From: Campylobacterales bacterium
GTDB lineage: Bacteria; Campylobacterota; Campylobacteria; Campylobacterales; Sulfurimonadaceae
NCBI GenBank assembly: GCA_026390115.1
Contig: JAPLGO010000038.1
Span: 186,001 to 250,000, forward strand
Direction: 5' to 3'
DNA: 64,000 bases
Notes under the pieces: model-generated
Seen by the model: the letters and a program-made list of their open reading frames with translations, nothing else
Database searches by the model: none
Told to the model about the DNA's origin: nothing
Shown: positions 53,028 to 63,714 of the stretch, piece after piece
Layout of the letters: every line of letters begins with the position of its first letter
How positions within the stretch are numbered: the first letter of the stretch is position 1
Translations under genes and position numbers: made by a program

Positions 53028-53468
53028 CTATCCTTTTATACGAGACAATGCTTCGATTGTAGCACGTACTAGTGTGTTTGGATTGTTAGAGCCTATTGAT
53101 TTAGTAAGAATATCTTTAACACCAGCAAGCTCAAGAACATGACGAGCAGCTCCACCAGAAATAACACCGGTACCTTCTGATGCAGGTTTCAATAAAACAC
53201 GGCTAGCGTTATATTTATGCTCAATATCATGTGCAATTGTTGAACCTTTTATCTTAACAACTGTTAAGTTTTTAAAAGCGTTATCAACTGCTTTACGAAT
53301 AGCATCTGGAACCTCTTTAGCTTTACCAACTCCATATCCAACAGTACCTTTTTTGTTACCTACAACGATAAGTGCAGTAAAACGAAAACGGCGACCACCT
53401 TTTACAACTTTAGTTACACGACCAATATTTACAATTGATTCTTCAAATTCATCTCTATTGATTTCCAT
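53028..53468 (-). CDS. rpsE: 30S ribosomal protein S5
   Basis: 146 residues. The dsRNA-binding-like N-terminal fold ('[48 protein letters not shown]') and the C-terminal domain ('[26 protein letters not shown]') are both complete. S5 influences decoding accuracy. Typical spc order. Confidence 0.97.
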   Translation of the reverse strand: MEINRDEFEESIVNIGRVTKVVKGGRRFRFTALIVVGNKKGTVGYGVGKAKEVPDAIRKAVDNAFKNLTVVKIKGSTIAHDIEHKYNASRVLLKPASEGTGVISGGAARHVLELAGVKDILTKSIGSNNPNTLVRATIEALSRIKG

Positions 53469-53476
53469 CTTGGCCC

Positions 53477-53833
53477 CTAGAACTTAATTTCGTTAGCACG
53501 AAGTGCGTCACCAAATGCAGCGATTACGCCATGGTATTGGTAACCATTACGGTCAAATACAATTTCAGAAATATTAGCTTTTTTTAGCGTAGCAGCAAAT
53601 GCCGCACCAAGTGCAGCTGCACCTTCTCTGTTTGATTTATGACCAGTTGACTTTGAGTGAAGTGCAGCCACAGTTGTAGCAGTTACATCATCAATAGCTT
53701 GTACACTTATATAACGATTTGAACGAAATACAGAAACACGAGGAAGTGAAGCACAACCAGATATTTTTGCACGAATACGACGCTTACGCTTTAAGCGATT
53801 AGCAACTTTGCTTTTTAATACTTTAGCATTCAT
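53477..53833 (-). CDS. rplR: 50S ribosomal protein L18
   Basis: 118 residues. '[34 protein letters not shown]' and '[22 protein letters not shown]' are L18 hallmarks. It binds 5S rRNA with L5. It lies between rplF and rpsE. Confidence 0.97.
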   Translation of the reverse strand: MNAKVLKSKVANRLKRKRRIRAKISGCASLPRVSVFRSNRYISVQAIDDVTATTVAALHSKSTGHKSNREGAAALGAAFAATLKKANISEIVFDRNGYQYHGVIAAFGDALRANEIKF

Positions 53834-53846
53834 TTATACTCCCCCC

Positions 53847-54383
53847 TTATTTCTTAGAAGTTTTACCGGCTTTACGCGCGATATGCTCTTCCATGTATTT
53901 AACACCTTTACCTTTATAAGGCTCTGGTGGACGGAAAGAACGAATTTTAGCAGCAACTTGACCTAGAGCTTGTTTGTCATGACTTTTTATAGTAATAACA
54001 TTTTTCTCTACAACTGCTTCCATACTTTCTGGCAACTCATAGTTAATATCATGAGAATAACCTAACTGAAGATTAAGTACATTGCCATTTACAGCAGCAC
54101 GGTAACCAACACCATTGATTTCTAACTGCTTTGTATAGCCAGTCACTAAACCAGTCACAATATTTGCAGCTAAAGCACGGTAAGTTCCCCAAAAAGCTCT
54201 ATGAGTTTTTGCTTCAGACAGATTAGTAAAAGTTAATGTATTTCCTTCAATAGTAAAAGCAACATTTCCTTTTGTATCTAAATCAACACTGTTTTTGCCT
54301 TTAGCAAAAGTTATAACATTTCCATTTGAACTAACATTTATATCAGCAGTAAATTCTACCGGTAATTTTCCAATTCTTGACAT
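53847..54383 (-). CDS. rplF: 50S ribosomal protein L6
   Basis: 178 residues. 'SRIGKLPVEF' opens it; the late 'PPEPYKGKGVKYMEEHIARKAGKTSKK' is the conserved rRNA-contacting end. It sits near the GTPase centre of the 50S subunit. Confidence 0.97.
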   Translation of the reverse strand: MSRIGKLPVEFTADINVSSNGNVITFAKGKNSVDLDTKGNVAFTIEGNTLTFTNLSEAKTHRAFWGTYRALAANIVTGLVTGYTKQLEINGVGYRAAVNGNVLNLQLGYSHDINYELPESMEAVVEKNVITIKSHDKQALGQVAAKIRSFRPPEPYKGKGVKYMEEHIARKAGKTSKK

Positions 54384-54392
54384 GCTATCTCC

Positions 54393-54788
54393 CTACCAAA
54401 CCGTACACATAACTTCGCCACCAATGCCAAGCTCATACGCTTTGTCATTTGGTAGTACGCCATGTGATGTACTTACTATAATAGTGCCGTAACCATTTTT
54501 AAAACGCTTAATCTCTTCTTTACCTTTGTAAACACGACGACCAGGTTTAGAAATTCTTTTAAGCTCATTAACTACAGTTTTACCCTGTTCATTGTACTTA
54601 AGCACAACTTTAATAGTTTTTTTAACGCCATCTTCAACAACATTACAGCTCTCAAGATAACCTTTGTCAACCAAGATGTTTGCAACTGCTTCAACACTCT
54701 TAGAGTGTACTAAAGTAGTAACATTCAATCTTCTCATACCAGCATTACGAATACGTGTTAAAGCATCCGATACTAAATCATTAATCAT
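54393..54788 (-). CDS. rpsH: 30S ribosomal protein S8
   Basis: 131 residues. '[19 protein letters not shown]' and the end '[31 protein letters not shown]' are characteristic. In E. coli S8 also represses the spc operon by binding its own mRNA; whether that holds here is not visible. A 71-nt gap separates it from rpsN. Confidence 0.97.
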   Translation of the reverse strand: MINDLVSDALTRIRNAGMRRLNVTTLVHSKSVEAVANILVDKGYLESCNVVEDGVKKTIKVVLKYNEQGKTVVNELKRISKPGRRVYKGKEEIKRFKNGYGTIIVSTSHGVLPNDKAYELGIGGEVMCTVW

Positions 54789-54859
54789 ATATTTTCCTTG
54801 CTTGTGACTATTTCAGCGAGCTAAAATAATTACTAATTATCAGAAGTTTCCTCTTGGAC

Positions 54860-55045
54860 TTACCAAGAAGACTTTCTAACACCTGGGATTAATCCCTCAT
54901 TTGCCATTTTTCTAAAACAAACACGGCATATTCCAAAGTCACGAATAACAGAGTGTGGACGACCACAAATCTGGCAACGTGTGTAACCACGAACTTTAAA
55001 CTTTGGCTCTCTTGCTGCTTTAGCGATCATTGACTTCTTAGCCAT
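54860..55045 (-). CDS. rpsN: 30S ribosomal protein S14 (zinc-binding type)
   Basis: 61 residues with '[38 protein letters not shown]', the four-cysteine zinc form. It starts directly at the rplE stop (1-nt overlap). Confidence 0.97.
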   Translation of the reverse strand: MAKKSMIAKAAREPKFKVRGYTRCQICGRPHSVIRDFGICRVCFRKMANEGLIPGVRKSSW

Positions 55046-55590
55046 TAGTTGCTCCCTTTAGTAAAAGGCATACCCATTTTCTCTAAAAGAGCAAAACCAG
55101 CCTTATCAGAATCAGCAGTTGTAACAACTGTAATATTCATACCATGAATTTGCATGATTGAATCATAAGTAATCTCTGGAAAAATCAATTGCTCTTGCAA
55201 TCCAAAGTTGTAATTACCACAACCATCAAAACCATTTCTAGGAACACCACGGAAATCTTTTACACGAGGAAGTGCAATAGAAATCAAACGGTCTAAAAAG
55301 TTGTACATGTTTTCACCACGAAGTGTTACACGAATACCAACTGGCATACCTTCACGAACTTTAAAACCTGCAACAGATTTTTTAGCTATTACAGTAGTCG
55401 CTTTTTGACCGGCAATTGCTGTAATCGTATCTTCAATATTTTTAATAAGTTTATTGTCTTTCATTGCAAAACCGGCACCAACAGAGATTATGATTTTATC
55501 TACTGAAGGAACTTGCATAGGATTTTTAATACCTAAATCAGCTTGTAATTCAGATTTTAAACTTAAATATTTTTCTTTAAAACGAGCCAT
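55045..55590 (-). CDS. rplE: 50S ribosomal protein L5
   Basis: 181 residues. '[25 protein letters not shown]' and '[41 protein letters not shown]' are family markers. It binds 5S rRNA and contacts the P-site tRNA. Confidence 0.97.
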   Translation of the reverse strand: MARFKEKYLSLKSELQADLGIKNPMQVPSVDKIIISVGAGFAMKDNKLIKNIEDTITAIAGQKATTVIAKKSVAGFKVREGMPVGIRVTLRGENMYNFLDRLISIALPRVKDFRGVPRNGFDGCGNYNFGLQEQLIFPEITYDSIMQIHGMNITVVTTADSDKAGFALLEKMGMPFTKGSN

Positions 55591-55594
55591 CTAA

Positions 55595-55825
55595 TTATGC
55601 CTCCACTTTTCGTACATTTGAAACATCTATTGGCATCTCTTTATTTAAAAAGCCGCCTTTCGTGTTCTCTTCAGTTGGTTTAATAGCTTTTTTAGCTATT
55701 TTACAACCCTCAACGATTACCTTGTTTTTCTTTGGCATAACTGCTAAAACAGTTGCCTTAGTTCCACGGTCATCTCCAGCGATTATCTCTACAGTATCGC
55801 CTTTTTTGAAATTAAACTTTGCCAT
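55595..55825 (-). CDS. rplX: 50S ribosomal protein L24
   Basis: 76 residues, a short version. It has a KOW motif ('[35 protein letters not shown]'). It starts 50S assembly. It overlaps rplN by one base. Confidence 0.96.
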   Translation of the reverse strand: MAKFNFKKGDTVEIIAGDDRGTKATVLAVMPKKNKVIVEGCKIAKKAIKPTEENTKGGFLNKEMPIDVSNVRKVEA

Positions 55826-56193
55826 TAAACAACCTCCGGTGCAAGAGATACGATTTTCATAAATCCAGCGTAACGAACTTCACGACCAATTGGTCCGAAG
55901 ATACGAGTACCGATAGGCTCTCTCTTGTCATCAAGTATAACAGCTGCATTGTCATCAAAACGGATAAGAGAACCGTTTTCACGCTGAATCTCTTTTCTAG
56001 TTCTAACTATAACAGCTTTTACCACTTTACCTTTTTTAACTTTAGAAGTCGGTGCCGCTTTTTTTACAGAAGCAATGATAACATCACCAACAGTAGCGTA
56101 GCGACGCTTTGAACCTCCAAGTACCTTAATACACATAATCTCTTTTGCACCTGTATTATCAGCTACATTTAGACGAGTAAAACCTTGTATCAT
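55825..56193 (-). CDS. rplN: 50S ribosomal protein L14
   Basis: 122 residues. '[27 protein letters not shown]' and '[26 protein letters not shown]' are near-invariant. It forms an intersubunit bridge. Confidence 0.98.
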   Translation of the reverse strand: MIQGFTRLNVADNTGAKEIMCIKVLGGSKRRYATVGDVIIASVKKAAPTSKVKKGKVVKAVIVRTRKEIQRENGSLIRFDDNAAVILDDKREPIGTRIFGPIGREVRYAGFMKIVSLAPEVV

Positions 56194-56444
56194 TATTGTG
56201 CTCCTGATACTACTGTTTTAAGTCTAAAAGATTTAGTCTTAGAAAGTGGGCGACACTCGATTGCAATAATCTCGTCTCCTACTTTTACTTCATTTCGTTC
56301 ATCATGCACTAAGTACTTTTTGAAACGCTTTACAACTTTATGGTAACGAGGGTGCATTACACGACGTTCTACCAGTAAAGATACCGTTTTATCGCCTGCA
56401 ATTTTAACTACACTACCTTGAATTTCACGCTTATGTGTCATCAT
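56193..56444 (-). CDS. rpsQ: 30S ribosomal protein S17
   Basis: 83 residues. OB fold with '[44 protein letters not shown]' and '[19 protein letters not shown]'. Primary 16S rRNA binder. Confidence 0.97.
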   Translation of the reverse strand: MMTHKREIQGSVVKIAGDKTVSLLVERRVMHPRYHKVVKRFKKYLVHDERNEVKVGDEIIAIECRPLSKTKSFRLKTVVSGAQ

Positions 56445-56450
56445 CAGCCC

Positions 56451-56639
56451 CTAGTTTGCTACTGCAGTAAGTGCAGTATTGATTCTAGCAATGTCTTTTT
56501 TTGTAACACTTAATTCATTAGTGTTTGTCAATTGCATCATCTTTTGTTTAATTTTTAAAGTAAAAAGTTCAGTCTTTTTTGCTTTAAGCATAGCTTGAAG
56601 TTCTGCTGAATTTTTATCTGCTAAATCAGAATATTTCAT
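56451..56639 (-). CDS. rpmC: 50S ribosomal protein L29
   Basis: 62 residues. Helical hairpin ('[55 protein letters not shown]'). It lies at the peptide exit tunnel. It overlaps the end of rplP by 14 nt. Confidence 0.95.
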   Translation of the reverse strand: MKYSDLADKNSAELQAMLKAKKTELFTLKIKQKMMQLTNTNELSVTKKDIARINTALTAVAN

Positions 56640-57051
56640 TGTTCATCTCCGCAGTGATTATTTTTGTTTTAAATGGCAATTTGTGCATTGCAAGAGTTAA
56701 TGCTTCACGAGCAAGCTCTTCCGGCACACCAGCCATTTCAAAAATGATACGACCCGGCTTAATGTTCATTACCCACGAATCAACTGAACCTTTACCCTTA
56801 CCCATACGAGTTTCAAGAGGTTTTGCAGTTAATGGTTTAGCTGGGAAAACACGAATCCAAATCTTACCACTTCTTTTTATGTGACGCGTTGCAGTAATAC
56901 GGGCCGATTCAATCTGACGAGAATTGATACGACCAGCTTCTACAGCTTTAAAAGCAATGTCACCAAAAGCTAACTTGTAGCCACTACGAGCATAACCACG
57001 ATTACGCCCCTTCATAACTTTACGATATTTCGTTCTTTTTGGCATCAACAT
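56626..57051 (-). CDS. rplP: 50S ribosomal protein L16
   Basis: 141 residues. '[24 protein letters not shown]' and '[38 protein letters not shown]' are typical. It helps place tRNA in the A site. It starts 2 nt after rpsC. Confidence 0.98.
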   Translation of the reverse strand: MLMPKRTKYRKVMKGRNRGYARSGYKLAFGDIAFKAVEAGRINSRQIESARITATRHIKRSGKIWIRVFPAKPLTAKPLETRMGKGKGSVDSWVMNIKPGRIIFEMAGVPEELAREALTLAMHKLPFKTKIITAEMNNEIF

Positions 57052-57053
57052 GA

Positions 57054-57776
57054 TTATTCAGCCTTTGCGCTATCGCGTCTAGGAGCACGCTTCGGACGAC
57101 GCGTCTCTTTATTTGTATTTTCTTCTTTTACTTCTGCAGGAATACCTTTAGTAAGTACTTCACCTTTGAATATCCACACTTTTACACCAATACAACCATA
57201 AGTAGTATGCGCTTCAGCAAAACCATAATCAATTTTAGCACGTAAAGTATGAAGTGGAACACGTCCCTCTAAATACCATTCAGTACGAGCCATCTCTGCT
57301 CCACCTAAACGGCCAGAAACAGAAACTTTGATACCCTTCGCGCCAGAGCGTTGTGCACCTTGCATAACTTTTTTCATAGCACGACGAAATGCAACACGAC
57401 GCTCTAGCTGAGTAGCAACATTCTCAGCAACTAATTGCGCTGAAGTTTGAGCTTTTTTCTCTTCTTTGATATTTACAGCTACATCTTTACCTATAAGGTT
57501 TTGAAGAGAAGTTTTGATTTTCTCAATGTCAGCACCTTTTTTACCAATAATGATACCAGGACGAGCTGCAACGATAGTAACACGAAGTCTCTTAACTGTT
57601 CTTTCTATAATGATGTTAGCAACACCAGCATAGTAAAGTTCTTTTTTTAGGTATGTACGAATCTTGTGATCTTCACCTAAAGCTGCCGGAGCAGTTTTAA
57701 AATTAGGAAACCAACGGCTTTCCCAATTTCTGTTGATACCAAGACGTAAACCAATAGGATTAACTTTTTGACCCAT
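57054..57776 (-). CDS. rpsC: 30S ribosomal protein S3
   Basis: 240 residues, slightly long, with an Arg/Lys/Glu-rich tail ('[23 protein letters not shown]'). '[22 protein letters not shown]' opens it; the KH domain has '[17 protein letters not shown]'. It contributes to mRNA entry and helicase action. Confidence 0.98.
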   Translation of the reverse strand: MGQKVNPIGLRLGINRNWESRWFPNFKTAPAALGEDHKIRTYLKKELYYAGVANIIIERTVKRLRVTIVAARPGIIIGKKGADIEKIKTSLQNLIGKDVAVNIKEEKKAQTSAQLVAENVATQLERRVAFRRAMKKVMQGAQRSGAKGIKVSVSGRLGGAEMARTEWYLEGRVPLHTLRAKIDYGFAEAHTTYGCIGVKVWIFKGEVLTKGIPAEVKEENTNKETRRPKRAPRRDSAKAE

Positions 57777-57777
57777 A

Positions 57778-58095
57778 TTATTTACCCTCTACTTCTACTA
57801 ATATATGTGCTGTCGGCTTTCTGATTCCTGATGCCATACCACGAGCTCTCGGACGAAATCTCTTAAGTACTGGACCATTGTCAACACGACATGAAGTAAC
57901 AACACAATCTTCAGCTTCACTACCACTATTAGCAACTGCAGATGCAAGTACTTTAGCGATAATTTTTGCTGCTTTGTTTGGAGTAAATTCTAAAGCTGCT
58001 AATGCTTTTTCAGCATTCATACCTTGAATCTCTCTAGCAATTAGACGAGATTTAATAGGTGAAACACGGATGAATTTTAATAATGCTCTAGCCAT
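57778..58095 (-). CDS. rplV: 50S ribosomal protein L22
   Basis: 105 residues. '[50 protein letters not shown]' and the tunnel loop '[21 protein letters not shown]' are present. The loop lines the exit tunnel. Confidence 0.98.
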   Translation of the reverse strand: MARALLKFIRVSPIKSRLIAREIQGMNAEKALAALEFTPNKAAKIIAKVLASAVANSGSEAEDCVVTSCRVDNGPVLKRFRPRARGMASGIRKPTAHILVEVEGK

Positions 58096-58097
58096 GA

Positions 58098-58376
58098 TTA
58101 ACCTACCTTTTTCTGTACAGAACCTTTATGGCCCTTGAATGTACGAGTTGGTGCGAATTCACCTAATTTATAACCAATGTGGTTCTCTGTAACATATACA
58201 GGAACAAATTGGCGACCATTATGAACATTGAATGTTAAACCAATCATGTCAGGCAGAACTGTACTTCTACGAGACCATGTTTTTATTGGTTTTTTGTCAC
58301 CTGCTGCTTTAGCAGAAAGAACTTTTTTCATCAAGTGATCATCTACAAATGGACCTTTTTTTACTGAACGAGCCAT
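58098..58376 (-). CDS. rpsS: 30S ribosomal protein S19
   Basis: 92 residues. '[17 protein letters not shown]' and '[17 protein letters not shown]' are characteristic. It sits in the 30S head with S13. Confidence 0.98.
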   Translation of the reverse strand: MARSVKKGPFVDDHLMKKVLSAKAAGDKKPIKTWSRRSTVLPDMIGLTFNVHNGRQFVPVYVTENHIGYKLGEFAPTRTFKGHKGSVQKKVG

Positions 58377-58378
58377 TA

Positions 58379-59224
58379 TTAACCTACCCTTTTAGCGTTT
58401 GGTTTACGGCGAGTAATAATAAGTTTATCACTTGCTTTCTTACGACGAGTTTTAGCACCCTTCGTTGGTTTACCCCATGGAGTAACTGGGTGACGACCTG
58501 AGTTCGTTTTACCTTCACCACCACCATGTGGGTGATCAACAGGGTTCATAGCAGAACCACGAGTCTGAGGACGAATACCCATATGACGAGAACGACCAGC
58601 TTTTGCTATAACAATGTTAATATACTCTTCATTTCCGACAGTTCCAACAGTAGCTAAGCACTCACCTAAAACTAAACGCATTTCAGAAGATGGCATACGA
58701 AGTGAAACATACTTTCCATCACGACCCATAATTTGAGCTGAAGTTCCAGCAGAACGAACCATTTGTCCACCCTTGCCAACTTTTAACTCAATATTGTGAA
58801 CCACAGTACCGACAGGAATATTCATTAATTTCATTGCATTGCCCGGTTTAACATCTAGACCAGTTTCAGCTGAAGAAATAACATCACCAACATTTAAACC
58901 TTTTGGCTGAAGAATGTATCTTTTTTCACCATCAGCATAGTTGATAAGCGCTATACGACAGTTACGGTATGGATCATATTCGATTGCTGCCACTGAACCT
59001 GAGATACCGAATTTATTTCTTTTGAAATCTACGATACGGTAAAGTTTTTTAGCACCCGCTTGTTTATGGCGAGATGTGATACGACCATGGTTATTACGAC
59101 CTGCACTTGCAGGAAGTTTTACCAATAGTGAACGAACACTTGCTTTTGCAGTGATGTCAGAATTATCAACATTTGTGTAAAAACGACGACTTGGTGTTGT
59201 TGGTTTATAAGTTTTTATTGCCAT
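58379..59224 (-). CDS. rplB: 50S ribosomal protein L2
   Basis: 281 residues. '[16 protein letters not shown]' opens it, '[15 protein letters not shown]' follows, and the peptidyl-transferase-proximal '[34 protein letters not shown]' is intact. Confidence 0.98.
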   Translation of the reverse strand: MAIKTYKPTTPSRRFYTNVDNSDITAKASVRSLLVKLPASAGRNNHGRITSRHKQAGAKKLYRIVDFKRNKFGISGSVAAIEYDPYRNCRIALINYADGEKRYILQPKGLNVGDVISSAETGLDVKPGNAMKLMNIPVGTVVHNIELKVGKGGQMVRSAGTSAQIMGRDGKYVSLRMPSSEMRLVLGECLATVGTVGNEEYINIVIAKAGRSRHMGIRPQTRGSAMNPVDHPHGGGEGKTNSGRHPVTPWGKPTKGAKTRRKKASDKLIITRRKPNAKRVG

Positions 59225-59225
59225 A

Positions 59226-59507
59226 TTACACCGCCAAACTTTCTATTTGTGCACCTTCTGGCAATTTAACATAAAACTTTTTAAAGTTATTTTGTTTACC
59301 AGATACACCACGGAATTTTTTAACTTTTCCGCTTTGATTAAGTGAGTTAATATTCGTTGGAATAATTCCAAAGTACTCACGAAAAACTTCTTTAAGACCC
59401 ATCTTAGTCATACGAGGAGATGTTTGAACAACGATTACGCCATCTTCTTGCATAGCAAGAGTCTTCTCTGTATATATTATTGACTTTATATCTGTAATAT
59501 CTGCCAT
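59226..59507 (-). CDS. rplW: 50S ribosomal protein L23
   Basis: 93 residues. '[58 protein letters not shown]' matches the family. It docks SRP and trigger factor at the tunnel exit. Confidence 0.96.
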   Translation of the reverse strand: MADITDIKSIIYTEKTLAMQEDGVIVVQTSPRMTKMGLKEVFREYFGIIPTNINSLNQSGKVKKFRGVSGKQNNFKKFYVKLPEGAQIESLAV

Positions 59508-60121
59508 TATTTAGCCTCACTTACAAGATTTTCCCAAACCGCTTTTTCGATCACAACTGAACGATAATTTGCAGCCAAGAAAGCATTTAATTCATTAGAC
59601 TCAATTACATATGAAGCAGCGATATTTTCAAACGCTAAATATGTTGGTTCATCTAAAACAGACTTAACTAAAAGTACATCTCTTTGATTAAGAAGTTTAA
59701 ACATTGCGAATGCATCTTTAGTTTTACCAGATGCGATTTCAATACTGTCAACTATAAAAAGCGTGCCGTTTTGTGCATGCTCATTCAAAGCGAAATGTAA
59801 AGCAAGTTTTTTTTGCTTTTTATTTACTTTTAAATCATAATTGCGGTTGTTTGTAGGACCAAAGGCCTTACCACCACCAACAAAAACAGGAGAACGACGA
59901 GAACCTGCACGAGCACGCCCGCCACCTTTTTGAGCCCATGGTTTTTTACCACCGCCTCTTACACCTGCGCGAGTTAAAGCAGATGCACTGTTAGCACGTT
60001 GTGCTGCCTGAGCTGATTTAACATACAAGTAAAGGTTATGCGGGTTAATACCTGCAAAACTCTCTGGCAACGCTAATTCAGAAGCTCTTTGCATTTTTTC
60101 ATTTAGAACAATTGCATTCAT
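59507..60121 (-). CDS. rplD: 50S ribosomal protein L4
   Basis: 204 residues. The tunnel loop '[39 protein letters not shown]' is diagnostic. In E. coli it also represses the S10 operon; no such leader structure was found here. Confidence 0.98.
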   Translation of the reverse strand: MNAIVLNEKMQRASELALPESFAGINPHNLYLYVKSAQAAQRANSASALTRAGVRGGGKKPWAQKGGGRARAGSRRSPVFVGGGKAFGPTNNRNYDLKVNKKQKKLALHFALNEHAQNGTLFIVDSIEIASGKTKDAFAMFKLLNQRDVLLVKSVLDEPTYLAFENIAASYVIESNELNAFLAANYRSVVIEKAVWENLVSEAK

Positions 60122-60696
60122 TATCTAGCTACCTTTAAACGACCTAAAGCACCATTAGCACCTGAAACAGAACCAGCTACTACTAAGATTTTATTCTCAG
60201 CATCGTAAGAGATTATTTCATTTTTAACACTATTTTTTGTGTTACCGTATTGTCCAGGCATTTTTTTACCCTTCATTACACGACCTGGCCACTCAGCATT
60301 ACCGATTGAACCTGTTCTACGACCAAATCTATGACCGTGTTCAGCAGGACCACCACTAAAATTCCAACGCTTCATAGCACCTGTAAAACCGCGACCTTTT
60401 GTATTAAAAGCCACTTGAATTACTTTTGCTTCGATTAATGGAGCTAGCTCTAAATCACCAGCTTCACTATTTGCTACACTCATTGTAGCAAAACGATTAA
60501 ACTCAGTTGAAAGGCTATACTTTTTCTGTTGACCTTCAATTGCTTTATTCATTCTTTTACCACTATTGTAAGCTACAATCGCAGTACCTTCGTTCACTTC
60601 ACATACCTTAGCATCTAATACTCTTAAAAGAGTAACAGCTTTACTCGGAACTGTGATAGTACGGCTCATACCGATTTTTTCAACAATATATTCCAC
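60121..60696 (-). CDS. rplC: 50S ribosomal protein L3
   Basis: 191 residues from a GTG at 60696, with GGAGT 5 nt upstream. This gives the family's usual start '(M)[12 protein letters not shown]'; the longer open frame back to 60750 overlaps rpsJ and is not used. '[52 protein letters not shown]' is the L3 core near the peptidyl-transferase centre. Confidence 0.96.
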   Translation of the reverse strand: MEYIVEKIGMSRTITVPSKAVTLLRVLDAKVCEVNEGTAIVAYNSGKRMNKAIEGQQKKYSLSTEFNRFATMSVANSEAGDLELAPLIEAKVIQVAFNTKGRGFTGAMKRWNFSGGPAEHGHRFGRRTGSIGNAEWPGRVMKGKKMPGQYGNTKNSVKNEIISYDAENKILVVAGSVSGANGALGRLKVAR

Positions 60697-60706
60697 GCCC
60701 GACTCC

Positions 60707-61018
60707 TTACTTATCCATAGAGCGGACTTCGACATCCACTTCCGGTGCAAGATCTAGTTTCATTAGAGAATCAACAGTTTCTGGCGTAGCAGAAATGATA
60801 TCGATAACTCTAGCGTGCATACGGATTTCAAACTGCTCACGAGAACTTTTGTTAATGTGGGGAGATTTTAATACCGTATATTTACGAATCTTTGTTGGCA
60901 AAGGGATTGGACCACGAATTACCGCGCCTGTACGCTTTACAGCCTCAACTATTGATGCAACTGATCTATCAAGAACACGATGATCGTACGCTTTCAATTT
61001 TAAACGAATTTTTTCCAT
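60707..61018 (-). CDS. rpsJ: 30S ribosomal protein S10
   Basis: 103 residues. '[72 protein letters not shown]' is complete. It is the first gene of the operon; AGAAGGAAAT precedes its ATG. S10 also pairs with NusB in antitermination. Confidence 0.98.
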   Translation of the reverse strand: MEKIRLKLKAYDHRVLDRSVASIVEAVKRTGAVIRGPIPLPTKIRKYTVLKSPHINKSSREQFEIRMHARVIDIISATPETVDSLMKLDLAPEVDVEVRSMDK

Positions 61019-61073
61019 GTATTTCCTTCTAAAGAACTCGTCAGGTCTAGCCTAACTATTTTAAGGGACGAGA

Positions 61074-61102
61074 ATTGTAGCAAAAGAAAGAGTAATATTC
61101 AA
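61074..61102 (-). promoter_or_regulatory. Promoter of the S10-spc operon
   Basis: On the minus strand TTGAAT (61097-61102) and TACAAT (61074-61079) are separated by exactly 17 bp, with an extended TG before the -10. The start would give a leader of about 50 nt before rpsJ. Confidence 0.65.
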
Positions 61103-61194
61103 GGTTTTAGGGAGCAAAAAGTGAAATAGCGTAAAATTTACTTCCTTTTAATAAGGAAACGATAAAATGGCAGATATTTTTTTAAGGAGTTATT

Positions 61195-62310
61195 GTGGAA
61201 ATATTATTGGAAGAGTTTTATAAAACAGATATATATTTAGAAAAATTTCATTACAGAAAAGTATTTCTTGAGGAACCTATATATAACTCAGATGTTACTA
61301 ACAAGAATAAAACAATTATTTCTGCAAAAAGTTACCAGATAAACGGAATTACTCAAAGCGGAAAAACAAAGTTCATAAAAAATTATCTTTTGTCACTCAA
61401 AAAAAGCTCCTACCTCTATATTGATTGCAGCGATATTAGAATAAATATTGAGGAGCTAAACAGAACTCTTTCAAACTTTTGCAACGAAAATAAAATAGAG
61501 GTACTTACTCTCGATAACTACACTAAAGAGATAAAATTTGCAAATGTATCTCAACTAATTATAAGTTCGCAAACTCATCTTGATATAGATTTTTTGGAAT
61601 CACTTTGGCTCTATCCGCTTGATTATGAGGAGTTTCTTGCATATGAGCATAAATATGATTCCAGTGCTTTAAATCACTTCTTTAAGCTTGGGGGGTTCCC
61701 ATCCATGCACAAAATTCATTCAGATGAGAGAGCTCTGTACATACAAAAAGCACTCAGATATGCCCTTGATGGAACGGAGTTTGACATTCTCTGTTTTTGT
61801 GCAAAGATGGTGTCACAGAAAATTTCCCCCTTTACAATTTACGAAAGACTCAAAAGTAGTAGAAAAATATCAAAAGACAAACTTTATAAATCTTATGAGA
61901 ATTTAGTTGAAAAAAAATACATTCATCTTCTAGAGAAAGTTGACTATCCAAAGGCTACAAAAAAACTTTATCTTTGCGATATCTCTTTAAAAACGGCACT
62001 TACCATTGATAAGCATTTTGGACGTCTTTTTGAAAATATGATATATCTTGAGTTGTTAAAGTCAAACAGAGCGTGCTATTATGATGACGGGATTGACTTT
62101 TACCTTCCGGATACCGAGGAGATTGTGCTTTGCATGCCTTTTACGGATGAGCGGGCGCTTTTTAAAAAAATGGAACAGATTGAGGCATTTATATTTAGTT
62201 ATCATGTAAAAAAAATTACGGCAGTAACTATGAACCATGAGGGAAGGGTTTCTCATCCACTCTCAAAAGTAGAGATGATTCCTTTTGATTTATGGGCGTT
62301 AAGTGACTGA
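61195..62310 (+). CDS. AAA-type ATPase with DUF4143-like C-terminus
   Basis: 371 residues from a GTG with AAGGAG 5 nt upstream. Walker A is 'INGITQSGKTKF' (about 50-58). 'LESLWLYPLDYEEFLAYEHKYDSSALNHFFKLGGFPSMHKI' is the segment that follows the ATPase core in the AAA_14/DUF4143 group. The C-terminal part ('KHFGRLFENMIYLELLKSNRACYYDDGIDFYLPDTEEIVLCMPF') resembles their nuclease-like fold without an obvious catalytic E-x-K. No strong Walker B is seen. The function is unknown. Confidence 0.7.
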   Translation: MEILLEEFYKTDIYLEKFHYRKVFLEEPIYNSDVTNKNKTIISAKSYQINGITQSGKTKFIKNYLLSLKKSSYLYIDCSDIRINIEELNRTLSNFCNENKIEVLTLDNYTKEIKFANVSQLIISSQTHLDIDFLESLWLYPLDYEEFLAYEHKYDSSALNHFFKLGGFPSMHKIHSDERALYIQKALRYALDGTEFDILCFCAKMVSQKISPFTIYERLKSSRKISKDKLYKSYENLVEKKYIHLLEKVDYPKATKKLYLCDISLKTALTIDKHFGRLFENMIYLELLKSNRACYYDDGIDFYLPDTEEIVLCMPFTDERALFKKMEQIEAFIFSYHVKKITAVTMNHEGRVSHPLSKVEMIPFDLWALSD

Positions 62311-62392
62311 TTAAAAATATTTCAGTTTTGAGAGTAAAATGAGAATGATTTTTGCTACAATTGCCAAAATATCTAACAAAAGGCTTTATTTC

Positions 62393-63703
62393 ATGTTTTT
62401 TTCAAGCAAAAACGATAACCATAAGACAAAAGAGTTAGAGGATAGAATTGAATCTCTTCAACAGGAGTTGGATTTTTATAAAGAGGCTGCAACTTTTTCT
62501 CAAGAAGAGATGCTGGTTGCCTTTGATAGCAGGGGGGAATTAAAATTTCAAAATGAAAAAGCATCCATTGCTATAAAAAATCCGGATGCTCTCTCGTCTG
62601 AACTCAAACAGGGCGGCAATGTAGTTGAACTGAATGATTGTACCGGTAGGGTTGTGTCACGTAGAACCAAAGACGGTACAACGCTCTACAGAATAACCAA
62701 GACCGATATGAGAGACACAAGAGACAGTAATATTTTAAGCCTTCATCAAAATGCTATAACAATTGCTTTAGCCGACACACAAAAAACTTTTTCACAGATG
62801 CTTGATGAGTTAAAAGTTATGAAAAGTGAATCTGTATCAATCGCCGATGAGTCCAAGCAGGGTCTTGTGTTAATAGAACAATCTGAACATGCTATGGATT
62901 TGTTAAGTCAGCACATGGAGGAGAATATGCAGGGCATGCACTCGCTCAATCAGAGAAGCGGCGAAATATCTACTGTTATAGCGCTTATTCAAGGTATCGC
63001 AGACCAGACAAACCTGCTTGCGCTCAATGCTGCCATCGAGGCGGCCCGAGCCGGTGAACATGGAAGAGGCTTTGCCGTTGTTGCAGATGAAGTACGCAAA
63101 CTTGCAGAAAAAACAGGAACTGCCACAAAAGATATCTCCTTGGTTGTCAAAGCCATGCAGCAGGAAACAAATCAGGCAGAGACGAACACAACCGAAGTAA
63201 ACACAATTGTACTAGAGACAAAAGAGAAGATAGAAGATTTAAATATTAAAATTAAATCATTCGAAGCAAACGCTTCTCGCAGCCAGTATGAAGTGGAACA
63301 TATCAGCGATAAAATCTTTACTTCTTTGGCAAAGATTGACCATGTAATCTATAAACATAATGTATATGCACTTATCTTCGGCGAAGAGAATAGCTTTAAA
63401 TCTACCGCTCACACCGAGTGCCGTCTTGGAAAATGGTACTCTCAGGGAGTAGGTAAAGAAAATTTCTCAAACATGCCATCCTATCCTAAACTCGATGCTC
63501 CGCATGCAATTGTACATAATCAGGCAAATCTGCTTGCGAGCGAATGCGGCGGTGACAAAGTTTTATGTTCGAAAGAAATTATAGAAGAACGCATCAATGC
63601 AATAGAAGTTGCAAGCAAAGATGTATTTAAATATCTCGATGCGCTCGTAGATGAGAGAGCAAATGAAACCATGCACAAAGCTGCAAAAAATCTATTTAAA
63701 TAG
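62393..63703 (+). CDS. Soluble chemoreceptor with C-terminal zinc-binding (CZB) domain
   Basis: 436 residues from the ATG at 62393 (AAAGG upstream; a start at 62339 is also open). There are no membrane segments. A coiled N-terminus and a PAS-like part are followed by the methyl-accepting signalling hairpin ('[46 protein letters not shown]'). The CZB domain at the end has its His/Cys set ('[19 protein letters not shown]', '[16 protein letters not shown]'). It should signal cytoplasmic cues, such as oxidants or zinc, to CheA. A response regulator gene follows 11 nt later. Confidence 0.88.
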   Translation: MFFSSKNDNHKTKELEDRIESLQQELDFYKEAATFSQEEMLVAFDSRGELKFQNEKASIAIKNPDALSSELKQGGNVVELNDCTGRVVSRRTKDGTTLYRITKTDMRDTRDSNILSLHQNAITIALADTQKTFSQMLDELKVMKSESVSIADESKQGLVLIEQSEHAMDLLSQHMEENMQGMHSLNQRSGEISTVIALIQGIADQTNLLALNAAIEAARAGEHGRGFAVVADEVRKLAEKTGTATKDISLVVKAMQQETNQAETNTTEVNTIVLETKEKIEDLNIKIKSFEANASRSQYEVEHISDKIFTSLAKIDHVIYKHNVYALIFGEENSFKSTAHTECRLGKWYSQGVGKENFSNMPSYPKLDAPHAIVHNQANLLASECGGDKVLCSKEIIEERINAIEVASKDVFKYLDALVDERANETMHKAAKNLFK

Positions 63704-63714
63704 GGAGTATTACA

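Noticed and set aside
60697-60750. Longer rplC reading frame
   Set aside because: It would overlap rpsJ. The GTG at 60696 has GGAGT upstream and gives the normal L3 start.
61169-61225. 18-codon ORF (MADIFLRSY...) before the AAA ATPase gene
   Set aside because: It overlaps the ATPase ribosome site and start, and has no good site of its own.
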